From positions 1,860,001 to 1,924,000 of the forward strand of contig NZ_JADBGF010000001.1 in NCBI RefSeq assembly GCF_014873495.1: a DNA stretch of 64,000 nucleotides. Reading direction: 5' to 3'. The first letter of the stretch is position 1. Each line of letters begins with the position of its first letter. Both the position numbers and the translations under genes were made by a program. The notes under the pieces were generated by a model. It did not search any database and was not told the DNA's origin. It worked only from the letters and a program-made list of their open reading frames with translations. Below, piece by piece: positions 35,483 to 43,676 of this stretch. This DNA comes from Streptomyces stelliscabiei. Lineage in GTDB: Bacteria > Actinomycetota > Actinomycetes > Streptomycetales > Streptomycetaceae.

Positions 35483-36250
35483 TCAGGCCATCCCGGCGTT
35501 GAGGAAGATGCCGCCGTCGACCACGAGGGTCTGGCCGGTGATCCAGTCGGACTGCTCAGAGGTGAGGAACGCGGCGGCGCCACCGATGTCGGAGGGCACG
35601 CCGAGCCGGGCCAGCGGGTAGGCCGCCGCCGCCTCGGCCTCCCGGCCCTCGTACAGGGCCTGGGCGAACTTGGTCTTCACCACGGCGGGCGCGATCGCGT
35701 TGACCCGCACCCTGGGCGCGTACTCGTGCGCCAGCTGGAGGGTCAGGTTGATCATGGCGGCCTTGCTGATGCCGTAGGCGCCGATGAACGGCGACGCGGA
35801 GACACCGGCGACGGAGGCGATGTTGACGATCGCGCCGCCGTTGTCCTTCTGCCAGGCGTGCCAGGTCCGCTGGGCGAAGCCGAGGGCCGAGACGACGTTG
35901 GTCTCGAACACCTTGCGGGCCACGTTCAGGTCGAGATCGGCGATCGGCCCGAAGACCGGGTTGGTGCCGGCGTTGTTGACCAGGAAGTCGACGCGGCCGA
36001 AGGCCTCCATCGTGCGTTCGACGGCGAGTGCCTGGTGGGCCTCGTCGTGGGCCTTGCCCGCCACACCGATGACGCGGTCGGCGCCGAGCTGCTCGACGGC
36101 CTTCTTGAGCGAGTCCTCGTCGCGGCCCGTGATGCAGACCCGGTCGCCGCGCGCGACGAGGGCCTCGGCGATGCCGTGGCCGATACCGCGGCTGGCGCCG
36201 GTGATGAGGGCGACCTTGCCCGAGGGCTCGGGGAGTTCCACCGAAGTCAT
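35483..36250 (-). CDS. SDR-family oxidoreductase
   Basis: A 255-residue classical SDR. Cofactor loop TGASRGIGHGI, NNAG in FLVNNAGTNPVFG, catalytic S in ASVAGVSAS and Y-G-I-S-K. C-terminal WITGQTLVVDGG. The ATG is preceded by GGGA. It starts 12 bp after the FabG-like gene stop, so the two form an operon. Paired SDRs behind an AAGCGGTCGCT motif suggest acyl or hydroxyacyl metabolism. The substrate is unproven. Confidence 0.9.
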   Translation of the reverse strand: MTSVELPEPSGKVALITGASRGIGHGIAEALVARGDRVCITGRDEDSLKKAVEQLGADRVIGVAGKAHDEAHQALAVERTMEAFGRVDFLVNNAGTNPVFGPIADLDLNVARKVFETNVVSALGFAQRTWHAWQKDNGGAIVNIASVAGVSASPFIGAYGISKAAMINLTLQLAHEYAPRVRVNAIAPAVVKTKFAQALYEGREAEAAAAYPLARLGVPSDIGGAAAFLTSEQSDWITGQTLVVDGGIFLNAGMA

Positions 36251-36262
36251 GTTCCCGATCCC

Positions 36263-37024
36263 TTAGTTGAGCGGTCCGCCGGCCACGTACAGCACCTGGC
36301 CGGAGACGAATCCGGCGTCCTCGCCGGTGAAGTAGGCGATGGCGCCGGCGATGTCCTCGGGCCGGCCCACGCGCTGGACGGGGATCTGCGTGGCGGCCGC
36401 CGCCTGGAACTCCTCGAAGCCCATGCCCACCCGGGCGGCGGTGGCGGCGGTCATGTCGGTGACGATGAAGCCGGGCGCGACGGCGTTGGCGGTGACGCCG
36501 AACTTGCCGAGCTCGATGGCGAGGGTCTTGGTGAAGCCCTGCAGACCGGCCTTGGCGGCGGAGTAGTTGGCCTGGCCCCGGTTGCCCAGCGCGGACGACG
36601 AGGACAGGTTGACGATCCGGCCGAACTTGGCCTCGACCATGTACTTCTGCACGGCCTTGGCCATCAGGAAGGCGCCCCGCAGGTGCACGTTCATGACCGT
36701 GTCCCAGTCGGACGCGCCCATCTTGAACAGCAGGTTGTCGCGGAGCACGCCCGCGTTGTTCACCAGGATCGTCGGGGCGCCCAGCTCCTCGGCGATCCGG
36801 GTGACGGCGGCCTCGACCTGGGCCTCGTCGGAGACGTCGCAGCCGACCGCGAGCGCCTTGCCGCCGGCGGCGGTGATCTTCTCGACGGTGTCCTTGCACG
36901 CGGCCTCGTCGAGGTCGATCACCGCGACGGCACGGCCTTCGGCGGCCAGTCGTACGGCGGTCGCGGCACCGATGCCGCGCGCGCCACCGGTGACCACGGC
37001 GACACGCTGCTCAGTGGTGGACAT
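36263..37024 (-). CDS. fabG: FabG-type 3-oxoacyl-ACP/CoA reductase
   Basis: A 253-residue SDR closely following FabG. TGGARGIGAATA at residues 12-23, NNAG in ILVNNAGVLRDNLLFKM, catalytic SSSSALGNRGQANYSAAKAG, and the FabG tail DIAGAIAYFTGEDAGFVSGQ. The motif RDNLLFKM is characteristic of FabG enzymes active on acyl substrates. The ATG at 37024 follows GAGGAG by 8 nt. A longer frame upstream is not conserved. First gene of a two-SDR operon. A housekeeping FabG is expected elsewhere, so this is a paralogue, perhaps for fatty-acid or sterol breakdown. Confidence 0.88.
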   Translation of the reverse strand: MSTTEQRVAVVTGGARGIGAATAVRLAAEGRAVAVIDLDEAACKDTVEKITAAGGKALAVGCDVSDEAQVEAAVTRIAEELGAPTILVNNAGVLRDNLLFKMGASDWDTVMNVHLRGAFLMAKAVQKYMVEAKFGRIVNLSSSSALGNRGQANYSAAKAGLQGFTKTLAIELGKFGVTANAVAPGFIVTDMTAATAARVGMGFEEFQAAAATQIPVQRVGRPEDIAGAIAYFTGEDAGFVSGQVLYVAGGPLN

Positions 37025-37075
37025 TGCTGGTTCTCCTCGCCCTTGGGATGCGGCTCCTGCGGCGCCCCCTCTTGG

Positions 37076-37091
37076 TGAGCGACCGCTTAGT
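37076..37091. promoter_or_regulatory. Possible TetR-type operator upstream of fabG
   Basis: TGAGCGACCGCTTAGT contains the arms AGCG/CGCT around a 2-bp centre. Read on the minus strand it is AAGCGGTCGCTCA, like motifs seen in front of Streptomyces acyl-CoA genes. It lies 52-67 bp upstream of the start, in promoter position. Confidence 0.4.
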
Positions 37092-37195
37092 ACCTTCAGC
37101 ACACGTGACGCTAGAAGTCCTGGCACCCGGTGTCAACGTTCCCCCAGGTGTGATCCCTTACGTCGGCCCCCGCCGGGCTCCACGCGCACCGGCCG

Positions 37196-37606
37196 TCACC
37201 GCACCAGCAGGGCGAGCAGCCGCTCCGCCTCCGCCGCCGGATCGGCGGTGAGCCCAGTGTGCACCGGTCCCGCCCGGACCACCGTGGAACGGGGCGCGAC
37301 GAGCCACCGGAACCTCCGTCCGGCGTCGTCCCGGGCGGCCTGCCCGGCCGTCTCTCCCCCGGCGCACACCTGCTCCACCGCGCGCAGCGCGGCGCGTACG
37401 CCCTCCACGTCCGCCCCCGGATCCAGGGCGAGGAGCTTGGTCTCGTCGAGATGCGTGCGGGCCGCCACGAGGGCCCGGGAGCGGCTGTACACGAGAACGC
37501 CCGCGTTGAAGCACTCCCCGCGCTCGATCCTGGGCACGACCCGCAGCAGCGCGTACTCGTAGACGTCCTGCCCGGTCGCCCCGGTGGCCAGGAAGCGGTC
37601 GCTCAC
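37196..37606 (-). CDS. DUF3037 family protein
   Basis: A 136-residue protein. It opens with YEYALLRVVPRIERGECFNA followed by GVLVYSRSRALVAAR, which is the DUF3037 signature, and closes with the family's TADPAAEAERLLALLV. The GTG at 37606 overlaps the stop of the HipA-like kinase as GTGA, so expression is coupled. DUF3037 genes habitually follow HipA-like kinase genes in bacteria. The function of the pair is not established. Confidence 0.85.
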   Translation of the reverse strand: MSDRFLATGATGQDVYEYALLRVVPRIERGECFNAGVLVYSRSRALVAARTHLDETKLLALDPGADVEGVRAALRAVEQVCAGGETAGQAARDDAGRRFRWLVAPRSTVVRAGPVHTGLTADPAAEAERLLALLVR

Positions 37607-38358
37607 TTGATCCCCTCGATGCGTTCGTGAATGTCGGCGGCGCGGGCGAGCAGCGGTTCCGCGTACGCCCGCCGGAGCGCGTCCGGCGTCTCGAAGCCGG
37701 GCTCGTCGGCCAGCCAGACGTCCGGGATCTCGGCGGTCACCTCGGCGAGCAGGTCCTCGGTGACCAGGGGCGCGAGGTCGGCGGCGGCCGCGGCGACATC
37801 GGGGGCGAAGCGCGCGAGGGCGTGGTCGGCGGCGTCGTACGGCTTGGCCGCGGAGGCACGGGCGCCCGGCCAGTGGTGGTGCCAGATCATGGTGGCGCCG
37901 TGGTCGATCAGCCACAGGTCGCCGTGGCGCGTCAGCAGGTTCGGATTGCGCCAGGAGCGGTCGACGTTGTTGATCAGCGCGTCGAACCAGACGACCCGCC
38001 CGGCCTCCTCGGGACCGACCTCGAAGGCGAGCGGGTCGAAGCCGATGGCGCGGGCCAGGAAGTCCATGCCCAGGTTGGTGCCGCCGCTGGACTTGATCAG
38101 CTCCTGCACCTGCTCGTCGGGCTCGCCGAGCCCCAGGACGGGGTCGAGGTCCAGGGTGACGAGGCCAGGCACGCGCAGACCGAGCCGCCGGGCCAGCTCA
38201 CCGCAGACGACCTCCGCCACGAGCGTCTTGCGGCCCTGCCCCGCTCCGGTGAACTTCAGGACGTACGTGCCGCGGTCGTCGGCCTCGACCAGACCCGGCA
38301 GCGAACCGCCTTCCCGCAGCGGCGTGATGTACCGGGTCACGCTGACTTCCTTGAGCAT
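37603..38358 (-). CDS. HipA-like kinase
   Basis: A 251-residue compact HipA-fold protein. YVLKFTGAGQGRKTLVAEVV carries the ATP-binding lysine. WFDALINNVDRSWRNPNLL is the catalytic loop (D followed by N). LWLIDHGATMIWHHHW is the metal-binding Asp segment. It is about 250 residues, against 440 for toxin HipA, and lacks the N-terminal subdomain. No HipB-like antitoxin is nearby. The partner is the coupled DUF3037 gene. Likely a small-molecule or protein kinase outside classical toxin-antitoxin function. Confidence 0.82.
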   Translation of the reverse strand: MLKEVSVTRYITPLREGGSLPGLVEADDRGTYVLKFTGAGQGRKTLVAEVVCGELARRLGLRVPGLVTLDLDPVLGLGEPDEQVQELIKSSGGTNLGMDFLARAIGFDPLAFEVGPEEAGRVVWFDALINNVDRSWRNPNLLTRHGDLWLIDHGATMIWHHHWPGARASAAKPYDAADHALARFAPDVAAAAADLAPLVTEDLLAEVTAEIPDVWLADEPGFETPDALRRAYAEPLLARAADIHERIEGIK

Positions 38359-38558
38359 CGCCCCAGGTTACCGGCGTACCGCTGACACCCGGAGTCACCC
38401 CGTCCGCCGCACCGCGGACCGACAGCTTCCGGACAGCTGTTTTTGACGCTCTCGTGATCCCGGACAGGTCAGGATGTGCACCCTGTCTGAACGTTCAAGC
38501 ACGACCCCGCCGTATCCATGGGCGAAAGTGCAAAGCCATCTCGGAAGGAACCGCCTGC

Positions 38559-39062
38559 ATGTCCAGCGAAACGATCAAACCCGCTTCGATCCCGGGCCGT
38601 CGTACCGTCATGGCGGCGGCCGGCGTGGCAGGACTCGCCGTCGCGCTGACCGCGTGCGGATCGGAGGACACCCCGTCGACCTCCACCTCCGACTCGCCCG
38701 GTGCCGGGGCGGGAGCCGGGGGCGACTCCACCGCCGACGCGAGCGGCGGCGCGGGCGGCAAAGGCGGCGCGGGCGGCACGGAGATCGCCAAGACCTCGGA
38801 CATACCCGAGGGCGGTGGCAAGATCTTCGAGAGCGAGGGCGTCGTCGTCACCCAGCCGAAGGCGGGCACCTTCAAGGCGTTCTCCTCGGTGTGCACCCAC
38901 TCGGGCTGTGCCGTGAAGACGATCGCCGACGGCGTGATCAACTGCCCCTGCCACAACAGCAACTTCTCGATCGAGGACGGCAGCGTCAAGAGCGGCCCGG
39001 CCCCGAAGCCGCTGCCGGCCAAGGAGGTCAGCGTCTCGGGCGATTCGATCACGCTGGCCTGA
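38559..39062 (+). CDS. Rieske [2Fe-2S] lipoprotein
   Basis: A 167-residue exported iron-sulfur protein. The signal has twin arginines (GRRTVMAAAGVAGLAVALTA) followed by the lipobox TAC-G, so it is a Tat-exported lipoprotein. A Gly/Ala/Ser-rich linker covers about residues 40-75. The cluster motifs are CTHSGC and CPCHNSNF, both complete. The ATG at 38559 has GAAGGA 9 nt upstream. Acts at the outer face of the membrane in an unknown electron-transfer path. Its last 14 bases overlap the convergent isochorismatase-fold gene. Confidence 0.9.
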   Translation: MSSETIKPASIPGRRTVMAAAGVAGLAVALTACGSEDTPSTSTSDSPGAGAGAGGDSTADASGGAGGKGGAGGTEIAKTSDIPEGGGKIFESEGVVVTQPKAGTFKAFSSVCTHSGCAVKTIADGVINCPCHNSNFSIEDGSVKSGPAPKPLPAKEVSVSGDSITLA

Positions 39063-39753
39063 CCTTCGTCAGGCACGCCGACACCTCGTCCGTGGTCGCG
39101 ACCGTGGCGACCAGCGCGAGGGTGTGGCGGATCATCGCGGGGGTGTAGTCGGCAGGCACCCCCGCGATGGCGTCCCCGGGCACGACGACGCGGTAGCCGC
39201 GGTTCACCGCGTCGAACACCGCGTTCGGTACGGCCACGTTGGCCGAGACACCGGTGACGATCAGCGTGCGGCACCCCAGGTTGCGCAGCAGCGCGTCCAC
39301 GTCGGTGCCCGCCAGCGGGGACAGCCCGTGCAGCCGCCGTACGACCAGATCCTCCTCGGCGACCTCGACGGGCGGCGCGACGCGTACGGCATCGGTGCCC
39401 GCCAACTGCCGTACGGGCAGCCGCTGCGCCGCGCGGAACAGGCGGGCGTTGTGGTTGGCACCCCGCCCGTCCGGCCGGCGCTCGGCGACGGCGTGCATGA
39501 CCTGCACCCCGCTCAGGTGGGCCGCGTCGACCAGCCTGGCCACATTGGCCAGCGCCCCCGACGAGCGTGCCTCGTCGGCGAGTTCGGGCAGCGCGCTGTC
39601 GGGTCCGACGACACCGCGCTGGCACTCGACGGTGAGCAGGACGGTGGTCGAGGGATCGAGCAGCCCTTCCAGTTCCCGCTGCCTCTTCGACCCACTCGCG
39701 TTCGACCCACGCGCGTCACTCGTTTCACTCGCCTCACTCGCGTACGACGGCAT
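39049..39753 (-). CDS. Isochorismatase-fold protein with altered catalytic triad
   Basis: A 234-residue protein. Residues 1-30 are a Ser/Glu-rich tail encoded by a repetitive CACTCG-type sequence. The rest is the cysteine-hydrolase fold (LLTVECQRGVVGPDSALPEL). At the nucleophile the family GVCTNVCV is GVSANVAV (S170). The usual Asp is E43 and the usual Lys is Arg near residue 139. The three triad positions are therefore Glu/Arg/Ser. It could still act as a serine-based hydrolase or be a binding protein. Single gene. Confidence 0.8.
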   Translation of the reverse strand: MPSYASEASETSDARGSNASGSKRQRELEGLLDPSTTVLLTVECQRGVVGPDSALPELADEARSSGALANVARLVDAAHLSGVQVMHAVAERRPDGRGANHNARLFRAAQRLPVRQLAGTDAVRVAPPVEVAEEDLVVRRLHGLSPLAGTDVDALLRNLGCRTLIVTGVSANVAVPNAVFDAVNRGYRVVVPGDAIAGVPADYTPAMIRHTLALVATVATTDEVSACLTKVRPA

Positions 39754-39832
39754 GACGTCCCCCTTGTCGCAGGCGATCGGGCGGGCGAGCGTAACGCCCC
39801 TTGCACATGGACGGAAGACGTCCGATCCTCTT

Positions 39833-39847
39833 CTGACGTCACGTCAG
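39833..39847. promoter_or_regulatory. Palindrome in the leader of the PNPOx-like gene
   Basis: CTGACGT-C-ACGTCAG is a perfect 7-bp inverted repeat around one base. It ends 4 bp before the GGAGG ribosome site of the gene at 39,862, a position where a repressor would block transcription or translation. Confidence 0.5.
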
Positions 39848-39861
39848 CGGAGGGGATGTCG

Positions 39862-40323
39862 ATGACCGCCACGCAGCGCCGGGGCCGGAAGATCATGATG
39901 GAGCCCGCCGAACTGGACGAGTTCCTCGGCGCGCAGCGCACCTGCCGGGTCGCGACGGTCTCGTCCGACGGCGCCCCGCACATCAGCCCGCTCTGGTACG
40001 TCTGGGACGGCACGTCGCTGTGGCTCTACTCGATCACCCGCAGCAGACGGTGGTCCGCGCTGCGCCGTGATCCGCGCGTCGCCGTCGTGGTCGACGCGGG
40101 CGAGGAGTACGGCGAACTGCGCGGCGCCGAGCTGTCCGGCACCGTCGAGTTCGTCGGCGAGGCACCGCGCACGGGCGAGCCGGTCCCCGAACTCGTCGAG
40201 GTGGAGCGGCGGTTCGCCCGCAAGAACTTCGGCATCGACGAGATGCCGCACGACGGCCGGCACGCCTGGCTGCGCCTGACACCGGACGCGATCGCGTCCT
40301 GGGACTTCCGCAAACTGGGGTAG
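39862..40323 (+). CDS. PNPOx-like flavin/F420-binding protein
   Basis: A 153-residue split-barrel protein of the pyridoxamine 5'-phosphate oxidase superfamily. FLGAQRTCRVATVSSDGAPH and WYVWDGTSLWLYSITRSRRW mark the cofactor-binding strands, with RSRRW contacting phosphate. The C-terminus FARKNFGIDEMPHDGR is typical of the actinobacterial subgroup, many of which bind F420 or heme. The ATG at 39862 has GGAGG 8 nt upstream. The specific reaction is unknown. Confidence 0.8.
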   Translation: MTATQRRGRKIMMEPAELDEFLGAQRTCRVATVSSDGAPHISPLWYVWDGTSLWLYSITRSRRWSALRRDPRVAVVVDAGEEYGELRGAELSGTVEFVGEAPRTGEPVPELVEVERRFARKNFGIDEMPHDGRHAWLRLTPDAIASWDFRKLG

Positions 40324-40351
40324 CCGCTGATCTCCGCCGCGCCCGCGCCGC

Positions 40352-40374
40352 CCGCTCCGCGCCCGCCGGAGCGG
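40352..40374. terminator. Bidirectional hairpin between convergent genes
   Basis: CCGCTCC pairs with GGAGCGG across a 9-nt loop in the 58-bp space between the PNPOx-like stop (40,323) and the LysR stop (40,382). Confidence 0.6.
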
Positions 40375-40381
40375 CAATACG

Positions 40382-41290
40382 TCAGGTCGAGCCGCGGGCC
40401 GCCCCCGCCGCCCGCAGCGCCTCGACCGCCGCCCTGATCGACGGCCGCCGGTCGGCGTCCGCGCGCCACACCGCGTAGACGCTGCGGTGGACCCGGGGGC
40501 GCACCGGCACCGTCCGCATGCCGGCCGGCATCGGGTCGCGGCCGAGCCGGGGCGCGATACAGACACCCAACCCGGCGGCGACCAGGGCGAGTTGGGTGTG
40601 GTGCTCACCGGCCCGGTGGGCGATCTGGGGCTCGATGCCGTTGGCGCGCAGCGTGTAGAGCAGCCATTCGTGGCAGAACTCGCCCTCGGGCCAGGCGACC
40701 CACGGCTCCTCCGCCAGCTCCCGCAGGTCGATCTCGTCCCGCCCGGCGAGCGGGTGGTCCTCGGGCAGCGCCACCTCCACCGGATCGTCGAGGATCGCGG
40801 CCCGGGCGAGCCCCTCGGGCACCGGCAGCGGCTTGTTGTACCAGTCGAGGACGACGGCCAGGTCGGCGTCGCCCCGGATCACCGCACTGATGGCGAGTTC
40901 GGGTTCCGTCTCCCGCGAGCGCACTCGCAGCGCCGGATGGTCCTCCCGCAGCGCGCGGAAGACGGCCGGGAACAGCCCCCGGACGGCCGTGGGGAACGCG
41001 GCCATCCGCAGTTCGCCGACGACCTGGCCGCGCTGCGCCTCCAGGTCCGACTGCGCCAGCTCGACCTGCGACAGGATGCGCGCGGCATGCTCGGCGAGCA
41101 GCCGCCCCGCGTCGGTGAGGCGCACGCCCCGCCCGTTCTTGGCGAGGAGCCGCTGTCCGACCTCCCGCTCCAGCTTGGCCATCTGCTGGGAGACGGCCGA
41201 GGTCGTCACATGCAGCCCCTCGGCCGCCCCGCTCACCGAACCGTGCCGGGCGAGCGCGTCGAGGGTGCGCAGGCGCTCCAGATTCAACAT
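40382..41290 (-). CDS. LysR-family transcriptional regulator
   Basis: A 302-residue regulator. The winged helix is RLRTLDALARHGSVSGAAEG with TSAVSQQMAKLEREVG as recognition and wing. The LysR substrate domain (residues about 92-290) contains ELAISAVIRGDADLAVVLDW and AGLGVCIAPRLG. Divergent from an EamA transporter 75 bp away, which it probably controls together with itself, as is usual for LysR pairs. The inducer is unknown. Confidence 0.9.
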   Translation of the reverse strand: MLNLERLRTLDALARHGSVSGAAEGLHVTTSAVSQQMAKLEREVGQRLLAKNGRGVRLTDAGRLLAEHAARILSQVELAQSDLEAQRGQVVGELRMAAFPTAVRGLFPAVFRALREDHPALRVRSRETEPELAISAVIRGDADLAVVLDWYNKPLPVPEGLARAAILDDPVEVALPEDHPLAGRDEIDLRELAEEPWVAWPEGEFCHEWLLYTLRANGIEPQIAHRAGEHHTQLALVAAGLGVCIAPRLGRDPMPAGMRTVPVRPRVHRSVYAVWRADADRRPSIRAAVEALRAAGAARGST

Positions 41291-41298
41291 ATAAGAGA

Positions 41299-41343
41299 TG
41301 CTACGAGATTCAGCTCATGAATTCTCGCTTGTGCTACAAGATT
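41299..41343. promoter_or_regulatory. Direct repeats in the lysR-eamA intergenic region
   Basis: TGCTACGAGATT (41,299) and TGCTACAAGATT (41,332) are 33 bp apart, about three helical turns, in the space between the divergent regulator and exporter. Candidate LysR binding sites. Confidence 0.5.
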
Positions 41344-41364
41344 GTCGGCAGCATCGTTGAGGGC

Positions 41365-42294
41365 ATGACCACCGCCGCGCCCACCCGAACGCCCGCCGCC
41401 CTCTCCGCACGCACCCACGCCGCCCTCGACTGGCGCCTGCGCTTCGCCTTCCTCTCCCTCGTCTGGGGCTTCAGCTTTCTCCTGATCAAGGTGGGCACGC
41501 AGGCGTACGCGCCGTTCCAGGTGACGTTCGGGCGGCTGCTGTTCGGCACGCTGGTGCTCGCGGCGGCGATGGCCGTGAAGCGGGAGCGGCTGCCGCGCGG
41601 CGTCCGCACCTGGGGGCATCTCACCGTGGCGGCCCTGCTCCTCAACGCGCTGCCGTTCTCCCTCTTCGCCTACGCGGAGCTGACCATCCCCTCCACCCTG
41701 GCGGGCATCTGCAACGCGACCTCGCCGCTGTGGGGCATGGCGCTCTCGCTGGTCGCGCTCTCGGAGGACCGCCCGACCCGGGTGCGGGTCGCCGGTCTCG
41801 GCCTCGGCTTCCTCGGCGTGCTCACCGTGCTCGGCGCCTGGCAGGGCTTCAGCGGCCTGGACGCCAGGGGCACCACGATGGCCCTGCTGGCCTCCCTCAG
41901 CTATCCGATCGGCTGGATCTACGTCCGCCGCACCCTGGCCGGCACCAGCACGTCGCACCTGTCCCTCACCGGCGCCCAACTCCTGCTGGCCACCGCCCAA
42001 CTGGCCTTCGTCACCCCGCTGTTCACGACCCTGCCGAGCCGTTTCCCGGTCCTCCCCCTGCTGGCGGTCGTCGCGCTGGGCGCCCTCGGCACGGGCGTCG
42101 CCATGCTCCTGCAGTACGGCCTCGTCTCCGAGGTCGGCCCGACGACCGCCCAGATGGTCACCTACTTCATCCCGGTCATCGCCACGGCCGCCGGGGTGGC
42201 GATCCTCGGCGAGTCCCTGGCCTGGTCGACCCCGGTCGGCGCGGCGATCGTCCTGGCGGGAGCGGCCCTGACACAGGTGAGGCCGCGCACCTGA
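41365..42294 (+). CDS. EamA/DMT-family exporter
   Basis: A 309-residue ten-TM transporter of the drug/metabolite superfamily with two EamA repeats: first repeat FLSLVWGFSFLLIKVGTQAY and the AELTIPSTLAGICNATSPLW loop, and the second repeat from LSYPIGWIYVRRTLAG to VAILGESLAWSTPVGA. The ATG at 41365 follows GAGGG closely. An ATG at 41317 lacks a site. Divergent to LysR. Likely exports an amino acid or metabolite sensed by that regulator. Confidence 0.87.
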   Translation: MTTAAPTRTPAALSARTHAALDWRLRFAFLSLVWGFSFLLIKVGTQAYAPFQVTFGRLLFGTLVLAAAMAVKRERLPRGVRTWGHLTVAALLLNALPFSLFAYAELTIPSTLAGICNATSPLWGMALSLVALSEDRPTRVRVAGLGLGFLGVLTVLGAWQGFSGLDARGTTMALLASLSYPIGWIYVRRTLAGTSTSHLSLTGAQLLLATAQLAFVTPLFTTLPSRFPVLPLLAVVALGALGTGVAMLLQYGLVSEVGPTTAQMVTYFIPVIATAAGVAILGESLAWSTPVGAAIVLAGAALTQVRPRT

Positions 42295-42309
42295 ACCTGC
42301 GCGGCGCCC

Positions 42310-43626
42310 TCACACGTATCCGCCGCCGGAGCCCGGCCCGACCGCCGAGGCCACCGCCTCCGCCACCCTCCCGATCTCCTGCTCGGTGAGGGTGGAGACC
42401 GTGATCCGGATCCCCTGCGGGGCGTTCATCCGGAAGCGGGCGCCGGGCGCGACCGCCCACCCGGCGTGGAGCAGCCGGGCGACCGCGCCGGTCTCGTCCG
42501 GGACCCGGACCCAGACGTTCATCCCGCTGACCCCGTGCGCCTCGATCCCGCGCAGGGCGAGGGCGCCGATCAGCGCGTCCCGCCGCCTCCCGTACGCCGC
42601 CGCCACGGCCGTGGCGTCCACCGCGCCGCCGGACCACAGCCGTACGACGGCGCGCTGCACCAGACGGCTCACCCAGCCCGGCCCCAGCCGTTGCCGGCCC
42701 CGGACCCGGTCGACCGTGACGGCGTCACCGGTGAGCACCGCGAGCCGCAGGTCGGGGCCGTACGCCTTGGCGACCGACCGCACGAAGGCCCAGCTGCGGG
42801 TGGTCCCGGCCAGTGGATGGAGGGCCTGGTCGACGATCCGGTGACCGTGGTCGTCCTCGATGAGCAGGGTCTCGGGATGCTCCCCGAGCACGGACCGCAG
42901 GGCACGCGCGCGTGCGGCGCTCACGGCCGCGCCGGTGGGGTTCTGCGCCCGGTCGGTGACGATCAGGGCCCTCGCCCCGGCCTCCAGCGCCGCGCGGACG
43001 TCGTCGGGGAGCGGCCCCTCGTCGTCGACGCCGACCGGCACGACCCGCAGTCCGAGCGCCGGCACGAGGTCGAGCACGCTGCCCCACCCGGGGTCCTCGA
43101 CGGCGACGGCGTCCCCGGGCCTGAGATGGGCGGCCAGGATGCGTTCGATGGCGTCGAGCGAACCGGAGGTGACGGTGACCGGCCCGTCCGGCACCCCGTC
43201 GGCGTCCAGTTCGGCGCGCGCGATCCGCGCCAGCTCGGGCTCCACCGACCCCGACCCGTACAGCACCGGCTCTCGGTCGCCCTGCTCGGCGGCCGCCGCG
43301 AACGCCTCGGCCAGACGCGGCAGCAAGGTGGTGTCGGGATTGCCGTCGGCGAGGTCACGCACGCCCTCCGGTACCTCCACCCGGATGTACTCGCGCCCCG
43401 TCGTCGCCGGCCGGGGCCGCACGCGGCTCCCTCGCCGCCCGGCGGTCTCGATGACCCCCCGCTCACGCAGCGTGCGGTAGGCGGCGGCGACGGTGTTCGG
43501 GTTCACCCCGAGTCGTTCCGCCAACTCACGCATGGGCGGCAGCAGTTGGCCGGGCATCAGCTCGCCCGCCCCGACCGCCCGCTCGACGCTCGCCGCGATA
43601 TCCGCCGCGCGCCGCCCAGTGACCAT
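42310..43626 (-). CDS. MocR-type regulator (GntR helix-turn-helix plus aminotransferase domain)
   Basis: A 438-residue fusion. Residues 1-75 are a GntR winged helix (LPPMRELAERLGVNPNTVAA). Residues 95-430 are a fold-type-I PLP domain with DRAQNPTGAA (aspartate-site Asn) and SVAKAYGPDLRLAVLTG carrying the Schiff-base lysine. MocR/PdxR regulators use PLP as effector, often of vitamin B6 or GABA genes. The ATG at 43626 has AGGAG 5 nt upstream. Divergent from a pyridoxamine-oxidase-like gene with a palindrome between, so it likely controls that gene. Confidence 0.9.
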   Translation of the reverse strand: MVTGRRAADIAASVERAVGAGELMPGQLLPPMRELAERLGVNPNTVAAAYRTLRERGVIETAGRRGSRVRPRPATTGREYIRVEVPEGVRDLADGNPDTTLLPRLAEAFAAAAEQGDREPVLYGSGSVEPELARIARAELDADGVPDGPVTVTSGSLDAIERILAAHLRPGDAVAVEDPGWGSVLDLVPALGLRVVPVGVDDEGPLPDDVRAALEAGARALIVTDRAQNPTGAAVSAARARALRSVLGEHPETLLIEDDHGHRIVDQALHPLAGTTRSWAFVRSVAKAYGPDLRLAVLTGDAVTVDRVRGRQRLGPGWVSRLVQRAVVRLWSGGAVDATAVAAAYGRRRDALIGALALRGIEAHGVSGMNVWVRVPDETGAVARLLHAGWAVAPGARFRMNAPQGIRITVSTLTEQEIGRVAEAVASAVGPGSGGGYV

Positions 43627-43652
43627 GTATTCTCCTAGCACAAACCAAACTA

Positions 43653-43664
43653 TGCACTAGTGCA
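43653..43664. promoter_or_regulatory. Operator palindrome between mocR-type and PNPOx-like genes
   Basis: TGCACTAGTGCA is a perfect 12-bp palindrome centred in the 50-bp divergent intergenic space. CTAGCACAAA (43,635) and CTAGTGCAAT (43,657) also form a direct-repeat-like pair, the arrangement reported for MocR binding sites. Confidence 0.6.
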
Positions 43665-43676
43665 ATGGAGAGCGCA

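Noticed and set aside
35108..37078. Long plus-strand frame opposite the two SDR genes
   Set aside because: Arg/Gly/Asp-rich antisense reading with no motifs. The SDRs show catalytic residues.
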